Shown here in pieces: positions 25,200 to 33,220 of a DNA stretch of 34,172 bases. A program made the position numbers and the translations under genes. Under the pieces are notes generated by a model. That model did not search any database. It was not told the origin of the DNA and was given only the letters and a program-made list of their open reading frames with translations. The first letter of the stretch is position 1. Every line of letters begins with the position of its first letter. The stretch comes from Euryarchaeota archaeon UBA102 (lineage in GTDB: Archaea > Thermoplasmatota > Poseidoniia > MGIII > CG-Epi1): the NCBI GenBank assembly GCA_002509225.1, contig DAHL01000025.1:1-34172 (forward strand), given 5' to 3'.

Positions 25200-28100
25200 G
25201 ACATATCCTCCAATCTAAGCCTAGCAACAATACCTAATGATTTCAATTCCTCAATCAACAACTTAAATGCATAACTCATACTTACTTCATAAATCGCTAA
25301 ATTCTTTTCCATAGGAGATACTAAAACTCCTCTACGATCTAAATAACCAAAATGACCAGATTCCGTATCAACTCGCTGAGTCGTTTTATCTGACTCATCT
25401 AATAATCTATCTTTAATTACCATAGAAGCTCCATGCCCAATCAAACAATCTCTTTCCATTTCTCCAAATCTCAGTCCACCCATACGAGCCCTTCCTTCAG
25501 TTGGCTGTCTAGTTAGAAGCTGTACAGGCCCTCTAGATCTGGCATGCATTTTACCAGAAACCATATGGTGTAATTTTTGGTAATATATCACTCCTATGAA
25601 GATATCAATATCTAATTTTCTTCCAGTTTGCCCATCATATAGTATTTCTCTTCCATTATGTTTGAATCCAGCATTTACAAGACCCGTTCTAATATTCGTT
25701 TCACGCTCACCTGAAAATGCACTACCATCAACAGTTCTCCCTTCCATACTACCGACTTTTCCACCTATCATCTCTAAAACATGAGCAACTGTCATACGTG
25801 ATGGTATAGCATGAGGATTAATCATCAAATCTGGTGTTATTCCGCTAGCTGTGAAAGGCATACCTTCTGGAGGCACTATGTGCCCAAGCACTCCTTTTTG
25901 CCCATGCCTACTTGCAAATTTATCCCCTCTTTCAGGTATTCTCTGATCTCGTATTCTAATCCTAGCAATCCTAGAACCATTTTCAGTTTCAGATAGCATT
26001 ACCGAATCGACAATACCTTTCTCATTAGGTCTTACAGTTAGTGACGACTCTCTAGATTTTTGAGGAGTTAGAAAATCAGTCGGCTCCGTTAAGAATCTTG
26101 GAGGGCTAGTTTTTCCAATTAAAACCTCACGACCACCCAATTCTATTTCTGGATGTATCAGTCCATCTTCTTCTAAATGAGCATACGCTTCTTCAGCTCG
26201 CGCACCTCTAACTTCAGGACCAGGTATACTAAATCTATCTTCTTGACCACCAGGATATCTTCGCTCTTCAGCATCATAGGTTCTGAGGAAGGAAGACCTA
26301 CCTAATCCTCTATCTATTGCTCCTCTGTTTATGACAATCGCATCTTCCATATTGTATCCTTGATATGACATAACGGCTACAACCATATTCTGACCAGCAG
26401 GTCTGGTTGTTAACGAATTATATTTCATTGCTTCAGTTTGAACTAGAGGAACTTGAGGATAGTGCAACATATGCCCTCTAGTGTCCGGTCTAAGTCTATA
26501 GTTCGACTGACCCAATCCCAATGATTGTTTTGACATACCCGCACCCATCGTAGCTCGAGGCGACGAGTTGTGTTCTGGGAATGGAACATTAGATGTCGCA
26601 ACACCCAATATCACCATAGGATCTATCTCTACATGTGTGTAATCATGAGTTTTTTTATTCTTTTTCAATTCGTCTTCGTTAATCGCTATTAGACAATCTT
26701 CTTCCTCTTCAGCATCAATATATTCTATAAAACCCCCATTCAATAAATCATCCCATTCAATCTCACCACTCTCTAATTTCTTAACTATTTTATCAGTAAT
26801 CAAAAGACGATTTCGTCTATCAACAACAAGTAAAGGTCTTCTTATTCTTCCAGGGTCACTGTTAATCATTACATCATTCATCGTTTTTTCATGTCTTACA
26901 TTAACTACATTATTCAACACACCACGTCTTCTCACTTCTCTAACACTTGAAACCAATTCTTTCGGATCGCTATGAACGCCAATTAAATCTCCATTCAAGT
27001 ATACTTTCCCCATTTTTTCATTTAATTCTTCAATGTCTTTTAGACCCATCCTATTCAACGTTTCCAAAATCTCTATTTGCATAAAATTCTCAGAAACATC
27101 AACGACTAAAGCGAGATTTTTGACTAAACCACAATTTTGACCTTCAGGAGTTTCATTAGGGCACAATCTACCAAACTGCGTCGAATGTAAATCACGCGCT
27201 TCGAAGTGGGGTTGAGATCTTGTAAGAGGTGAAATCACTCTACGTAAGTGACTCAAAGTAGACATGTTACAGGTACGATCTAATAATTGTGAAATACCAG
27301 CTCGTCCACCAGTCCAATTTCCTGTTGCCATGGCATGCATTATTCTATTTGTTAAAACATCACGACGAATAGAGCTATGCACTTTCCCCTCTCTTCGTTT
27401 TAGATACGATCGTTCTAATTGATATTTCAAATCATTTAGAAGAGCTTGCAATCCTGAACGGAACAATTCCTCCATCAAGTTTCCAGCAAGTTTCAATCTT
27501 TTGTTTGCATAATGGTCTTTGTCATCAGGCACCCTTTCTCCTAGGTGTAATTCTAAAACTTCTCTAGCCATACGTCCCAAGAAAACAGCTTTCTTCTTAC
27601 GAGCTTCAGGATTGGTACTCAAATGAGGTAATAGTATGTTATCTAATATGTAATTCACACGATTCTCTCTATATTCCTTTGATTGACCCGCAGCAAATCT
27701 ACGCTCCAATAATTCTCGTGCTTCTTCAGTTGTGAATATCCCTTCGGCATTATGAGCTTCTTCAATATTTGCCAAAATTAAATTACGCATTATTTCCTTG
27801 CCAGTTATGTTCTGCATTATTTCATCTGCCGAATCGATTCCCAACGCCATCATTAGTACAACTAAAGGCACCTGTCCAGAAGCAACAGGTATTGATACGT
27901 TCAAAATTCCATCTTTTTTACGTTCAACAACAGTTAACGCTCTGAAACCCTCTCTCTGAGAAAATACCTTAGCCAATTCAGTTCGTCTTTGGTATCTTTC
28001 TTCATATTCTACCATTACTCTATTAGGTGCTAAATCTTCTAGACAAACTAGAACTCTTTCAGTACCATTAATAATGAAATATCCTCCAGGATCTTGAGGG

Positions 28101-28621
28101 TCTTCTTTATTTTCGCACAATGCGTTTGCATATTCTACATCACCAGAACCTTCCCCAGTAAGATTGTGTCTATGTAAATTACATGCAATAGATTTTACCA
28201 TTATAGGTAAAGTCCCTATTTCACAGGCTTCCTTCTCATCTATAAGTATCCCATCTTCATATGTTTCAAATTCTAAAAAAATCGGCGCAGCATAGGTCAA
28301 TCTACGCAATCTCGCCATCATCGGCGTAGCATCAGAAGCAGATCCATTTGCTTCATGCACTCTTGGCGTTCCAAGAGAAATCTTACCAAGTTTAACAATA
28401 ATTTCTTGGTCTCCTAATTCTAATCTTATCTGACCGGCCTGTTGCTCTACTGCACCAACAGTTATCCCATCGACAACACGCTGCATCCAAGACACATCAT
28501 TTCCTTCATGAGGTATAAAATCATTGAAAGAGCCTAGTTGATGATTAACTAACGCTGCAGTTCTTCCAGAAATACTTCGACTCTTGAAAAATGATTTAAT
28601 CAATTTTCTATTTTTATTCAT
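25196..28621 (-). CDS. rpoB: RNA polymerase subunit B, unsplit, C-terminal zinc ribbon lost
   Basis: A 1141-residue second-largest subunit in one chain, as in Thermoplasmata. Conserved blocks: RRDVLTNRIMHAMATGNW, LTRSQPHFEARDLHSTQFGRLCPNETPEG, QGYNMEDAIVINR, FASRHGQKGVLGHIVPPEGMPF, and the C-terminal RMGGLRFGEMERDCLIGHGAS. In most archaea and in Rpb2 a four-cysteine zinc ribbon follows (CENCGH...CPxC). Here that stretch (residues about 1080-1107) reads VDTESGHFGYLDRRGVLVSP with no cysteine at all. The frame and the flanking sequence are intact, so this is substitution rather than truncation. It shares one base with the rpoH stop (TAATG). Confidence 0.97.
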   Translation of the reverse strand: MNKNRKLIKSFFKSRSISGRTAALVNHQLGSFNDFIPHEGNDVSWMQRVVDGITVGAVEQQAGQIRLELGDQEIIVKLGKISLGTPRVHEANGSASDATPMMARLRRLTYAAPIFLEFETYEDGILIDEKEACEIGTLPIMVKSIACNLHRHNLTGEGSGDVEYANALCENKEDPQDPGGYFIINGTERVLVCLEDLAPNRVMVEYEERYQRRTELAKVFSQREGFRALTVVERKKDGILNVSIPVASGQVPLVVLMMALGIDSADEIMQNITGKEIMRNLILANIEEAHNAEGIFTTEEARELLERRFAAGQSKEYRENRVNYILDNILLPHLSTNPEARKKKAVFLGRMAREVLELHLGERVPDDKDHYANKRLKLAGNLMEELFRSGLQALLNDLKYQLERSYLKRREGKVHSSIRRDVLTNRIMHAMATGNWTGGRAGISQLLDRTCNMSTLSHLRRVISPLTRSQPHFEARDLHSTQFGRLCPNETPEGQNCGLVKNLALVVDVSENFMQIEILETLNRMGLKDIEELNEKMGKVYLNGDLIGVHSDPKELVSSVREVRRRGVLNNVVNVRHEKTMNDVMINSDPGRIRRPLLVVDRRNRLLITDKIVKKLESGEIEWDDLLNGGFIEYIDAEEEEDCLIAINEDELKKNKKTHDYTHVEIDPMVILGVATSNVPFPEHNSSPRATMGAGMSKQSLGLGQSNYRLRPDTRGHMLHYPQVPLVQTEAMKYNSLTTRPAGQNMVVAVMSYQGYNMEDAIVINRGAIDRGLGRSSFLRTYDAEERRYPGGQEDRFSIPGPEVRGARAEEAYAHLEEDGLIHPEIELGGREVLIGKTSPPRFLTEPTDFLTPQKSRESSLTVRPNEKGIVDSVMLSETENGSRIARIRIRDQRIPERGDKFASRHGQKGVLGHIVPPEGMPFTASGITPDLMINPHAIPSRMTVAHVLEMIGGKVGSMEGRTVDGSAFSGERETNIRTGLVNAGFKHNGREILYDGQTGRKLDIDIFIGVIYYQKLHHMVSGKMHARSRGPVQLLTRQPTEGRARMGGLRFGEMERDCLIGHGASMVIKDRLLDESDKTTQRVDTESGHFGYLDRRGVLVSPMEKNLAIYEVSMSYAFKLLIEELKSLGIVARLRLEDMS

Positions 28622-28863
28622 TAACCAACCACCTGCCTATAACTCACATACACACCAGCAGTATGGCTCTCTCTGGTAATTTCAATAACATCTCCTACTT
28701 TAATATCTTCTGAAAGAGCTTTGATAGCGGGATCTGTTAACAATATCTTCATCAATTCATTACGAGTTATTTCCATAGATTCGAGTTTGGCCTCAATCTC
28801 CTCATCAGGAACGTACCGATGTTTCGGAACGAGGTGGTGTTGCCAAATCTCTTCATCATTCAT
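28621..28863 (-). CDS. rpoH: RNA polymerase subunit H
   Basis: An 80-residue homologue of the C-terminal domain of Rpb5: HHLVPKHRYVPDEE at the start, LLTDPAIKAL, KVGDVIEITRES and the C-terminal YVSYRQVV. It assembles into the polymerase near the jaw. It heads the rpoH-rpoB-rpoA'-rpoA''-rpl30e operon. GAGG lies about 11 bases upstream of the ATG. Between it and tRNA-Lys there are 71 bp containing a run of pyrimidines on the coding strand; the promoter is not clear, and read-through from the tRNA-Lys promoter is possible. Confidence 0.95.
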   Translation of the reverse strand: MNDEEIWQHHLVPKHRYVPDEEIEAKLESMEITRNELMKILLTDPAIKALSEDIKVGDVIEITRESHTAGVYVSYRQVVG

Positions 28864-28934
28864 ATATTAAAATCCTCAATTGTGGTTGGTTGTTGGGGGG
28901 TGGTTGGTAGTAACTACATACGGCGTTCGGGTAA

Positions 28935-29011
28935 TGGCGGGCCTGCAGGGATTCGAACCCTGGGCCGTCCGGTTAAAAGCCGGACGCTCTACCTAGCTGA
29001 GCTACAGGCCC
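28935..29011 (-). tRNA. tRNA-Lys (anticodon TTT), CCA encoded
   Basis: A 77-nt cloverleaf: acceptor GGGCCTG/CAGGCCC, D stem GCTC/GAGC, anticodon stem TCCGG/CCGGA with loop CTTTTAA (anticodon TTT), T arm CAGGG-TTCGAAT-CCCTG. The discriminator is G and CCA is encoded at 28935-28937. No intron. Confidence 0.95.
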
Positions 29012-29015
29012 CTAA

Positions 29016-29053
29016 CCGACATGACGTACTCTACCCTGCCGTACGCTGTCCGG
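29016..29053 (-). ncRNA. Possible structured leader or small RNA upstream of tRNA-Lys
   Basis: The 329-bp gene-free stretch from rpoH to fbp (28864-29192) holds tRNA-Lys and, just upstream of it, a locally GC-rich segment. On the minus strand 29053-29016 folds as a two-tier hairpin: CCGGACA with TGTCGG (one bulged G), and inside it CGTAC with GTACG around an 11-nt loop. A minus-strand TATA-like ATTATATA at 29077-29084 would place the transcript start at about 29053, the first base of the hairpin. It may be the tRNA precursor leader or a separate small RNA. No protein frame is convincing here. Confidence 0.3.
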
Positions 29054-29076
29054 AAAGCCGTTTACGTCGCGGTAGG

Positions 29077-29084
29077 TATATAAT
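29077..29084 (-). promoter_or_regulatory. TATA-like element upstream of tRNA-Lys leader
   Basis: ATTATATA on the minus strand is about 27 bases upstream of 29053 and about 70 bases upstream of mature tRNA-Lys, implying a leader of about 42 nt if it is the real promoter. Confidence 0.4.
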
Positions 29085-29164
29085 GACTTCGTTAGAAGCA
29101 ACGCATCATAACATCACAACCTCTAGTTAAAAAGAAACCCCATCAATTATCGGCCGTAGTTCTC

Positions 29165-29172
29165 TTAATATC
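29165..29172 (+). promoter_or_regulatory. Probable TATA box for the FBPase-aldolase operon
   Basis: TTAATATC is centred about 25 bases upstream of the FBPase ATG at 29193, with no ribosome binding site, suggesting leaderless transcription. Confidence 0.4.
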
Positions 29173-29192
29173 TAGCTTACTACTATCACTAT

Positions 29193-30173
29193 ATGTCTAA
29201 TTTAAGCACTCTTAAACCTTATTTCTTAAAAGCTACTGAAGAAGCGGCCATAGCAAGCGCAAAATGGCGAGGTAAAGGAGATAGAAAAGCTGCAGATGCA
29301 GCAGCTGTAAAAGCCATGAGAAAAGTTTTCGACGACGTCCCTTTCGATGGAAAAGTAGCTATCGGAGAAGGCGAGAGAGATGAAGCACCAATGTTGTACA
29401 TAGGTGAACAATTAGGAAATGAAATTAACAATCCTAACGTTCCTAAAGTGGATATTGCAGTAGATCCTTTGGAATGTACAAATCACTGCGCATTAGACAA
29501 ACCAAACGCAATCGCTGTTTTGGCAGCAGCACCACGAGGGACTTTACTAAATGCCCCTGATTGTTATATGGACAAAATAGCTGGCCCACCAGAATTGGTC
29601 GGCGAAATCAGTTTAGAAGCATCAGTAGAAGCAAATGTCGAATCGGCCGCAAAAGCACTTGATAAAAAAATAGAAGATTTAACAATAACTTTCATGGATC
29701 GTTCCAGACATGATGATTTAAGAAAACGCCTAAAATCAATGAATGTTAATCTTGCCCCAATAGGCGATGGAGACGTTTCAGCATCAATCTTTGCAGCTAA
29801 TTCAAAACATTCTGTTGATATGTTAATGGGCATTGGCGCAGCTCCAGAGGGAGTAATTTCAGCAGTTGCAATTTTAGGAATGGGGGGTGTTTTTGAAGGA
29901 CAATTAAAATTTCAAGTACCTTCAGATGTGGGTATGGATTTACAAAATGAGCAATATGAAAGGGCACGTAAGATGGTGTCTGGAGACTTAAATAAAATCA
30001 GATCAGCTGAAGAACTATGTACCAGTAAAGACTCCTTATTCGTAGCCACTGGTGTCTGTTCAGGATATCTTCCAGGCGTCATTTTTAACAAGAATTCAGT
30101 TATTACAGAATCACATATCATCGATGTTCATTCAGGCCAACAAGAATATCCAAAAACCAGCAGAGAGCTTTAA
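29193..30173 (+). CDS. glpX: Class II (GlpX-type) fructose-1,6-bisphosphatase
   Basis: A 326-residue GlpX-family phosphatase releasing phosphate from fructose 1,6-bisphosphate in gluconeogenesis. Family signatures: KGDRKAADAAAVKAMR (28-43), the metal site GEGERDEAPMLYIGE (58-72), VDIAVDPLE (86-94), PIGDGDVSA, and GIGAAPEGVISAVA. The normally conserved DPLEGTT is DPLECTN here (Gly95 to Cys, Thr97 to Asn), a change next to the metal-binding aspartate and glutamate. Most archaea use a bifunctional FBP aldolase/phosphatase instead; this is a bacterial-type enzyme. It is followed 42 bp later by class I aldolase, so the pair forms a gluconeogenic operon. Confidence 0.92.
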   Translation: MSNLSTLKPYFLKATEEAAIASAKWRGKGDRKAADAAAVKAMRKVFDDVPFDGKVAIGEGERDEAPMLYIGEQLGNEINNPNVPKVDIAVDPLECTNHCALDKPNAIAVLAAAPRGTLLNAPDCYMDKIAGPPELVGEISLEASVEANVESAAKALDKKIEDLTITFMDRSRHDDLRKRLKSMNVNLAPIGDGDVSASIFAANSKHSVDMLMGIGAAPEGVISAVAILGMGGVFEGQLKFQVPSDVGMDLQNEQYERARKMVSGDLNKIRSAEELCTSKDSLFVATGVCSGYLPGVIFNKNSVITESHIIDVHSGQQEYPKTSREL

Positions 30174-30215
30174 TTGAAAGCATAATCTTATTTTTCAAAG
30201 CTAAATAGGAGTTTC

Positions 30216-31226
30216 ATGGACACGCAACTTTTGGAAGAGACAGTGAATGCTATAGTGGCCCCAGGCAAGGGAATCCTAGCAGCAGATGAAAGTACACCAA
30301 CTATGGGTAGCCGCTTATCTCAAGTAGGCGCAGAAAACACCGAAAACAACAGACGAGATTTCCGAGAACTTTTATTCACTACCGAAGGTATGGAAGAGAA
30401 TATTTCCGGAGTTATTTTATTTGATGAAACATTACGTCAACAAAGTGCAGACGTAGGCACACTAACTGATAATTTAATCAAAAAAGGAGTTATACCAGGT
30501 ATCAAAGTAGACAAAGGCGCTAAGAATTTAGCTAATAGCTCTAATGAAAAAATAACAGAAGGTTTGGATGGTCTCCGCGATAGATTAAACGAGTATTTCG
30601 AATTAGGTGCACGCTTCGATAAATGGCGCGCAGTCATAACTATTGGAGATGGAATTCCTACTGATTACTGTATAGATGCAAATGCCCACGCCCTAGCCAG
30701 ATATTCAGCTCTTTCACAGGAAGCTGGCCTCGTACCTATTGTAGAACCTGAAGTTCTTATGACAGGTAAGCATTCCATCGAAACTTGCTACGAAGTAACA
30801 AAGAAAACATTGAATTCAACATTCAACGAATTACGCGCTCAAGGCGTTCATTTACCAGGTATATTACTTAAGCCAAATATGGTCATTTCAGGTTTAGATT
30901 GCCCTACACAAGCAGGTCCAGACGAAGTAGCAGAGCAAACAATCAACTGTTTTACAGAATGCGTACCTTCTGACGTTAACGGCATCGTTTTTCTATCTGG
31001 CGGTCAAACGAGTATAGAAGCAACAGACCACCTCAGTCGTATGAATTCTATGGGTTCACACCCGTGGCAACTTAGTTTTTCTTACGGCAGAGCATTACAA
31101 CACGATCCATTGATGACATGGAATGGTAGTAATGAGAATAAAGAGACCGCACAAAACACATTTCTAAAACGTGCCAAATTGAACGGGTTGGCAAGATATG
31201 GAAACTACAATACAGACATGGAATAA
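30216..31226 (+). CDS. Class I fructose-bisphosphate aldolase (classical eukaryotic/bacterial type)
   Basis: A 336-residue Schiff-base aldolase interconverting fructose 1,6-bisphosphate and two triose phosphates. It resembles the classical animal/plant-type family rather than archaeal-type class IA: GILAADESTPTMGSR (19-33), ENTENNRRDFRELLF, GVILFDETL, the KWRAV motif (Lys136), LVPIVEPEVL (172-181), and GILLKPNMV with the Schiff-base lysine near 219, then GIVFLSGGQ. The C-terminus keeps a tyrosine-containing tail (ARYGNYNTDME). AGGAG lies four bases before the ATG. It follows FBPase in the same operon and converges with the CDF gene, 1 bp between stops. Confidence 0.94.
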   Translation: MDTQLLEETVNAIVAPGKGILAADESTPTMGSRLSQVGAENTENNRRDFRELLFTTEGMEENISGVILFDETLRQQSADVGTLTDNLIKKGVIPGIKVDKGAKNLANSSNEKITEGLDGLRDRLNEYFELGARFDKWRAVITIGDGIPTDYCIDANAHALARYSALSQEAGLVPIVEPEVLMTGKHSIETCYEVTKKTLNSTFNELRAQGVHLPGILLKPNMVISGLDCPTQAGPDEVAEQTINCFTECVPSDVNGIVFLSGGQTSIEATDHLSRMNSMGSHPWQLSFSYGRALQHDPLMTWNGSNENKETAQNTFLKRAKLNGLARYGNYNTDME

Positions 31227-31227
31227 T

Positions 31228-32007
31228 CTATTCCATTTCTAATAACACTTTACTAGAATCTCTAATTAAACCAACTGCCCATTTCGCTATAACAATACCA
31301 CCTACTATCCCCACTATAGGGTCTAACATCGCCCAACCAAAACTTTTACCCAACAAAAGGGCAAAAATTACAAAAATAGATACTAATGCATCAGCAAGAA
31401 CATGCAAATACGCACCTCTTAGATTTAAATCATCAATATCATTCGAATTAGTTAACCACCCTCCAAAAGTATTCAAAACATGATTAAAATCTTCTAAATA
31501 TCCTCCCAAAATTCCCCATTTTTCTGAATCTAATTCATGACTATGTTCATGACTATGTTCATGACTATGATGGTGGCCATCACCCAATATATATGCACAA
31601 TACAAATTCACAAAAAGCCCTATGATCGCCACTATTATTGCTTCTTTATATTTAATCGTCACTGGCTCATATAAAGCACTCAATGCCTCATATCCAATAT
31701 ATAATGCAACAATAAACAGAACAATCGCACTTGCAAAACCACCAAGCGCATTTACCTGCTCAGTTTTTTCTGGATTATTTTTAATATTAGGATCTGTTCT
31801 AGCAAAATAATAGGCATACAAAGTAATTCCCAATGCAGCTGCATGTGTACCCATATGCAATCCATCAGCAAGTAACGCAACAGAATTAGATACAATTCCA
31901 GTTCCAATCTCTATAACCATCATAATCAAAGTTATGATAACAACAGTTCTAGTCCTCTTTTCTCCATCATTTTCATGCATATGATCGGTTTGAAGAGGTT
32001 GATGCAT
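31228..32007 (-). CDS. Cation diffusion facilitator (CDF) metal exporter
   Basis: A 259-residue CDF transporter with six predicted helices. Transmembrane metal-site motifs are ALLADGLHMGTHAAALG (helix 2) and HVLADALVSIFVI (helix 5). Between helices 4 and 5 lies the histidine-rich loop HHHSHEHSHEHSHE (about 146-159) that captures zinc, cobalt or nickel; the layout is like DmeF/ZitB. It would export divalent metal from the cytoplasm in exchange for protons. The usual cytosolic C-terminal domain is essentially missing. The start overlaps by one base with the DUF1295 stop (position 32007), so the two genes are read together. Confidence 0.88.
   Translation of the reverse strand: MHQPLQTDHMHENDGEKRTRTVVIITLIMMVIEIGTGIVSNSVALLADGLHMGTHAAALGITLYAYYFARTDPNIKNNPEKTEQVNALGGFASAIVLFIVALYIGYEALSALYEPVTIKYKEAIIVAIIGLFVNLYCAYILGDGHHHSHEHSHEHSHELDSEKWGILGGYLEDFNHVLNTFGGWLTNSNDIDDLNLRGAYLHVLADALVSIFVIFALLLGKSFGWAMLDPIVGIVGGIVIAKWAVGLIRDSSKVLLEME
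31534..31569. repeat. 12-bp tandem repeat (three copies) inside the CDF gene
   Basis: Three perfect copies of TTCATGACTATG, encoding repeated His-Ser-His-Glu in the metal-binding loop of the CDF transporter. Copy number can change in frame by slippage. Confidence 0.9.
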
Positions 32008-32858
32008 TAATCCTCCATTCCATTGCTTTCTTTATTAAAATTTTCATACATTTTAAAATCCATCAATAAACTCTTTTTAATCGATTTAGGTATTTTCAAA
32101 TATAATGAAGAAGGCATCGGAATTAAAATAGAAGTTTGCTCTTTATATTTCAAATAAGTTTTATCATCTCTGTACTTTTTATTTGCAGATCTCTCTAAAA
32201 TAGGAATCCCACTTACAAAAAGAAGTAAGAAACAAGTCCATATCAAGCCCATAATTGTCCAAGCAGGCACTCCTCCACTGTAACAAAATAGAAAAATCCC
32301 ACTCCATAATAAAATATTTCCAAAATAATTGGGGTGTCTGCTGGTTTTCCAAAGACCAATTTCACACCATTTACTACTAATTTTTTTATGACTATATTTT
32401 GTATAATCTGCCAAAGTTTCAATACCCAAACCAATTAAAAATAGAAAAATCCCCACATAAGCTAAATTATTATTTTCTATAAATTCAGTATTAATTTCTA
32501 GACTATTGAAGTATATTACAGGCAATGATAGTGTAAATATCCATATAATTTGTAATATCCAAAAACCAAAAAATTTCCAAAAATCCCCTCTAATATCATC
32601 GAATCTACTATCTTCTCCCCATTCTAGAATTCTAGAAAATAAATACCAACCAAGTCTAACACTCCATATCACCACCATTAAAGATGCAATTATTTTCGGA
32701 TAAGAAAAATCCTCCCCCAACCATAAAGTTACAAGAGCCAAAATCGCAAAATTACTAGTAGCCGCTAAATCCGTAACTTTGTCAAATTTCAGCGTGTACG
32801 CTATGAAGAAAAAACTCATTTGCATGCACACTGTTAGTAACAGCGAAATCAAAATCAA
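32007..32858 (-). CDS. DUF1295 (steroid 5-alpha-reductase-like) membrane protein
   Basis: A 283-residue protein with about seven hydrophobic helices. The C-terminal half has the DUF1295 pattern: ADYTKYSHKK, GLWKTSRHPNYFGNILLW (about 168-185), LLLFVSGIPILERS and YKEQTSILIP. Related enzymes reduce or methylate lipid-like substrates with NADPH or SAM at the membrane; the substrate here is unknown. The only upstream starts in frame are TTG 32858 and ATG 32825; TTG keeps a complete first helix, so I used it. The frame is closed by a stop at 32880. The gene overlaps the CDF start by one base. Confidence 0.8.
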   Translation of the reverse strand: MILISLLLTVCMQMSFFFIAYTLKFDKVTDLAATSNFAILALVTLWLGEDFSYPKIIASLMVVIWSVRLGWYLFSRILEWGEDSRFDDIRGDFWKFFGFWILQIIWIFTLSLPVIYFNSLEINTEFIENNNLAYVGIFLFLIGLGIETLADYTKYSHKKISSKWCEIGLWKTSRHPNYFGNILLWSGIFLFCYSGGVPAWTIMGLIWTCFLLLFVSGIPILERSANKKYRDDKTYLKYKEQTSILIPMPSSLYLKIPKSIKKSLLMDFKMYENFNKESNGMED

Positions 32859-32879
32859 ATGTTCGTCGTTTTCTATTAC

Positions 32880-33134
32880 TTAATCTTCTCGAGGTTTTGC
32901 CTCGTTAACTTTCAACTCTCTGCCATCAGCATCGTGACCATTTAATGCCTCGATAGCTGCGCCAGCTTCGTCTGCAGTTGCCATTTCGACAAACCCAAAT
33001 CCACGGCTTCTGCCGCTCATACGGTCCACAATAACTTTTGCAGACGTTACCTCACCGTGCTCTCCGAAGAGTTCACCCAACTTATCATCGTTGAATGACC
33101 ACGGCAAATTTCCTACATAGATGTTTTTACTCAT
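32880..33134 (-). CDS. Small RRM RNA-binding protein
   Basis: An 84-residue protein made of one RNA recognition motif: RNP2 IYVGNLPW (5-12), RNP1 SRGFGFVEM (43-51), with the aromatic residues in place and the C-terminal GRELKVNEAKP. Single-RRM proteins of this type are known in cyanobacteria, other bacteria and eukaryotes, where they bind single-stranded RNA in cold or stress responses; they are uncommon in archaea. I chose ATG 33134 with AAGGAAGG upstream; a TTG three codons earlier is weaker. The base composition is visibly richer in G and C than the flanking genes. The 5' region contains a small hairpin. Confidence 0.92.
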   Translation of the reverse strand: MSKNIYVGNLPWSFNDDKLGELFGEHGEVTSAKVIVDRMSGRSRGFGFVEMATADEAGAAIEALNGHDADGRELKVNEAKPRED

Positions 33135-33148
33135 TTCTATCAAACCTT

Positions 33149-33162
33149 CCTTGTTACCAAGG
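33149..33162 (-). promoter_or_regulatory. Leader hairpin before the RRM gene
   Basis: CCTTGGTAACAAGG (minus strand) folds as a 5-bp stem with a 4-nt loop about 15 bases before the RRM start, and its 3' arm adjoins the AAGG ribosome-site sequence, so it could control translation. Confidence 0.3.
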
Positions 33163-33220
33163 TGACCGTTCAGAAGCTCCCCTTCTTAAAGATTATCGTT
33201 AAGTTTAAGTTTCGTTATTA

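Noticed and set aside
28819..29130. A 103-codon + strand frame across the tRNA-Lys region
   Set aside because: It runs antisense through rpoH and tRNA-Lys, has no family resemblance and reads the tRNA as protein.
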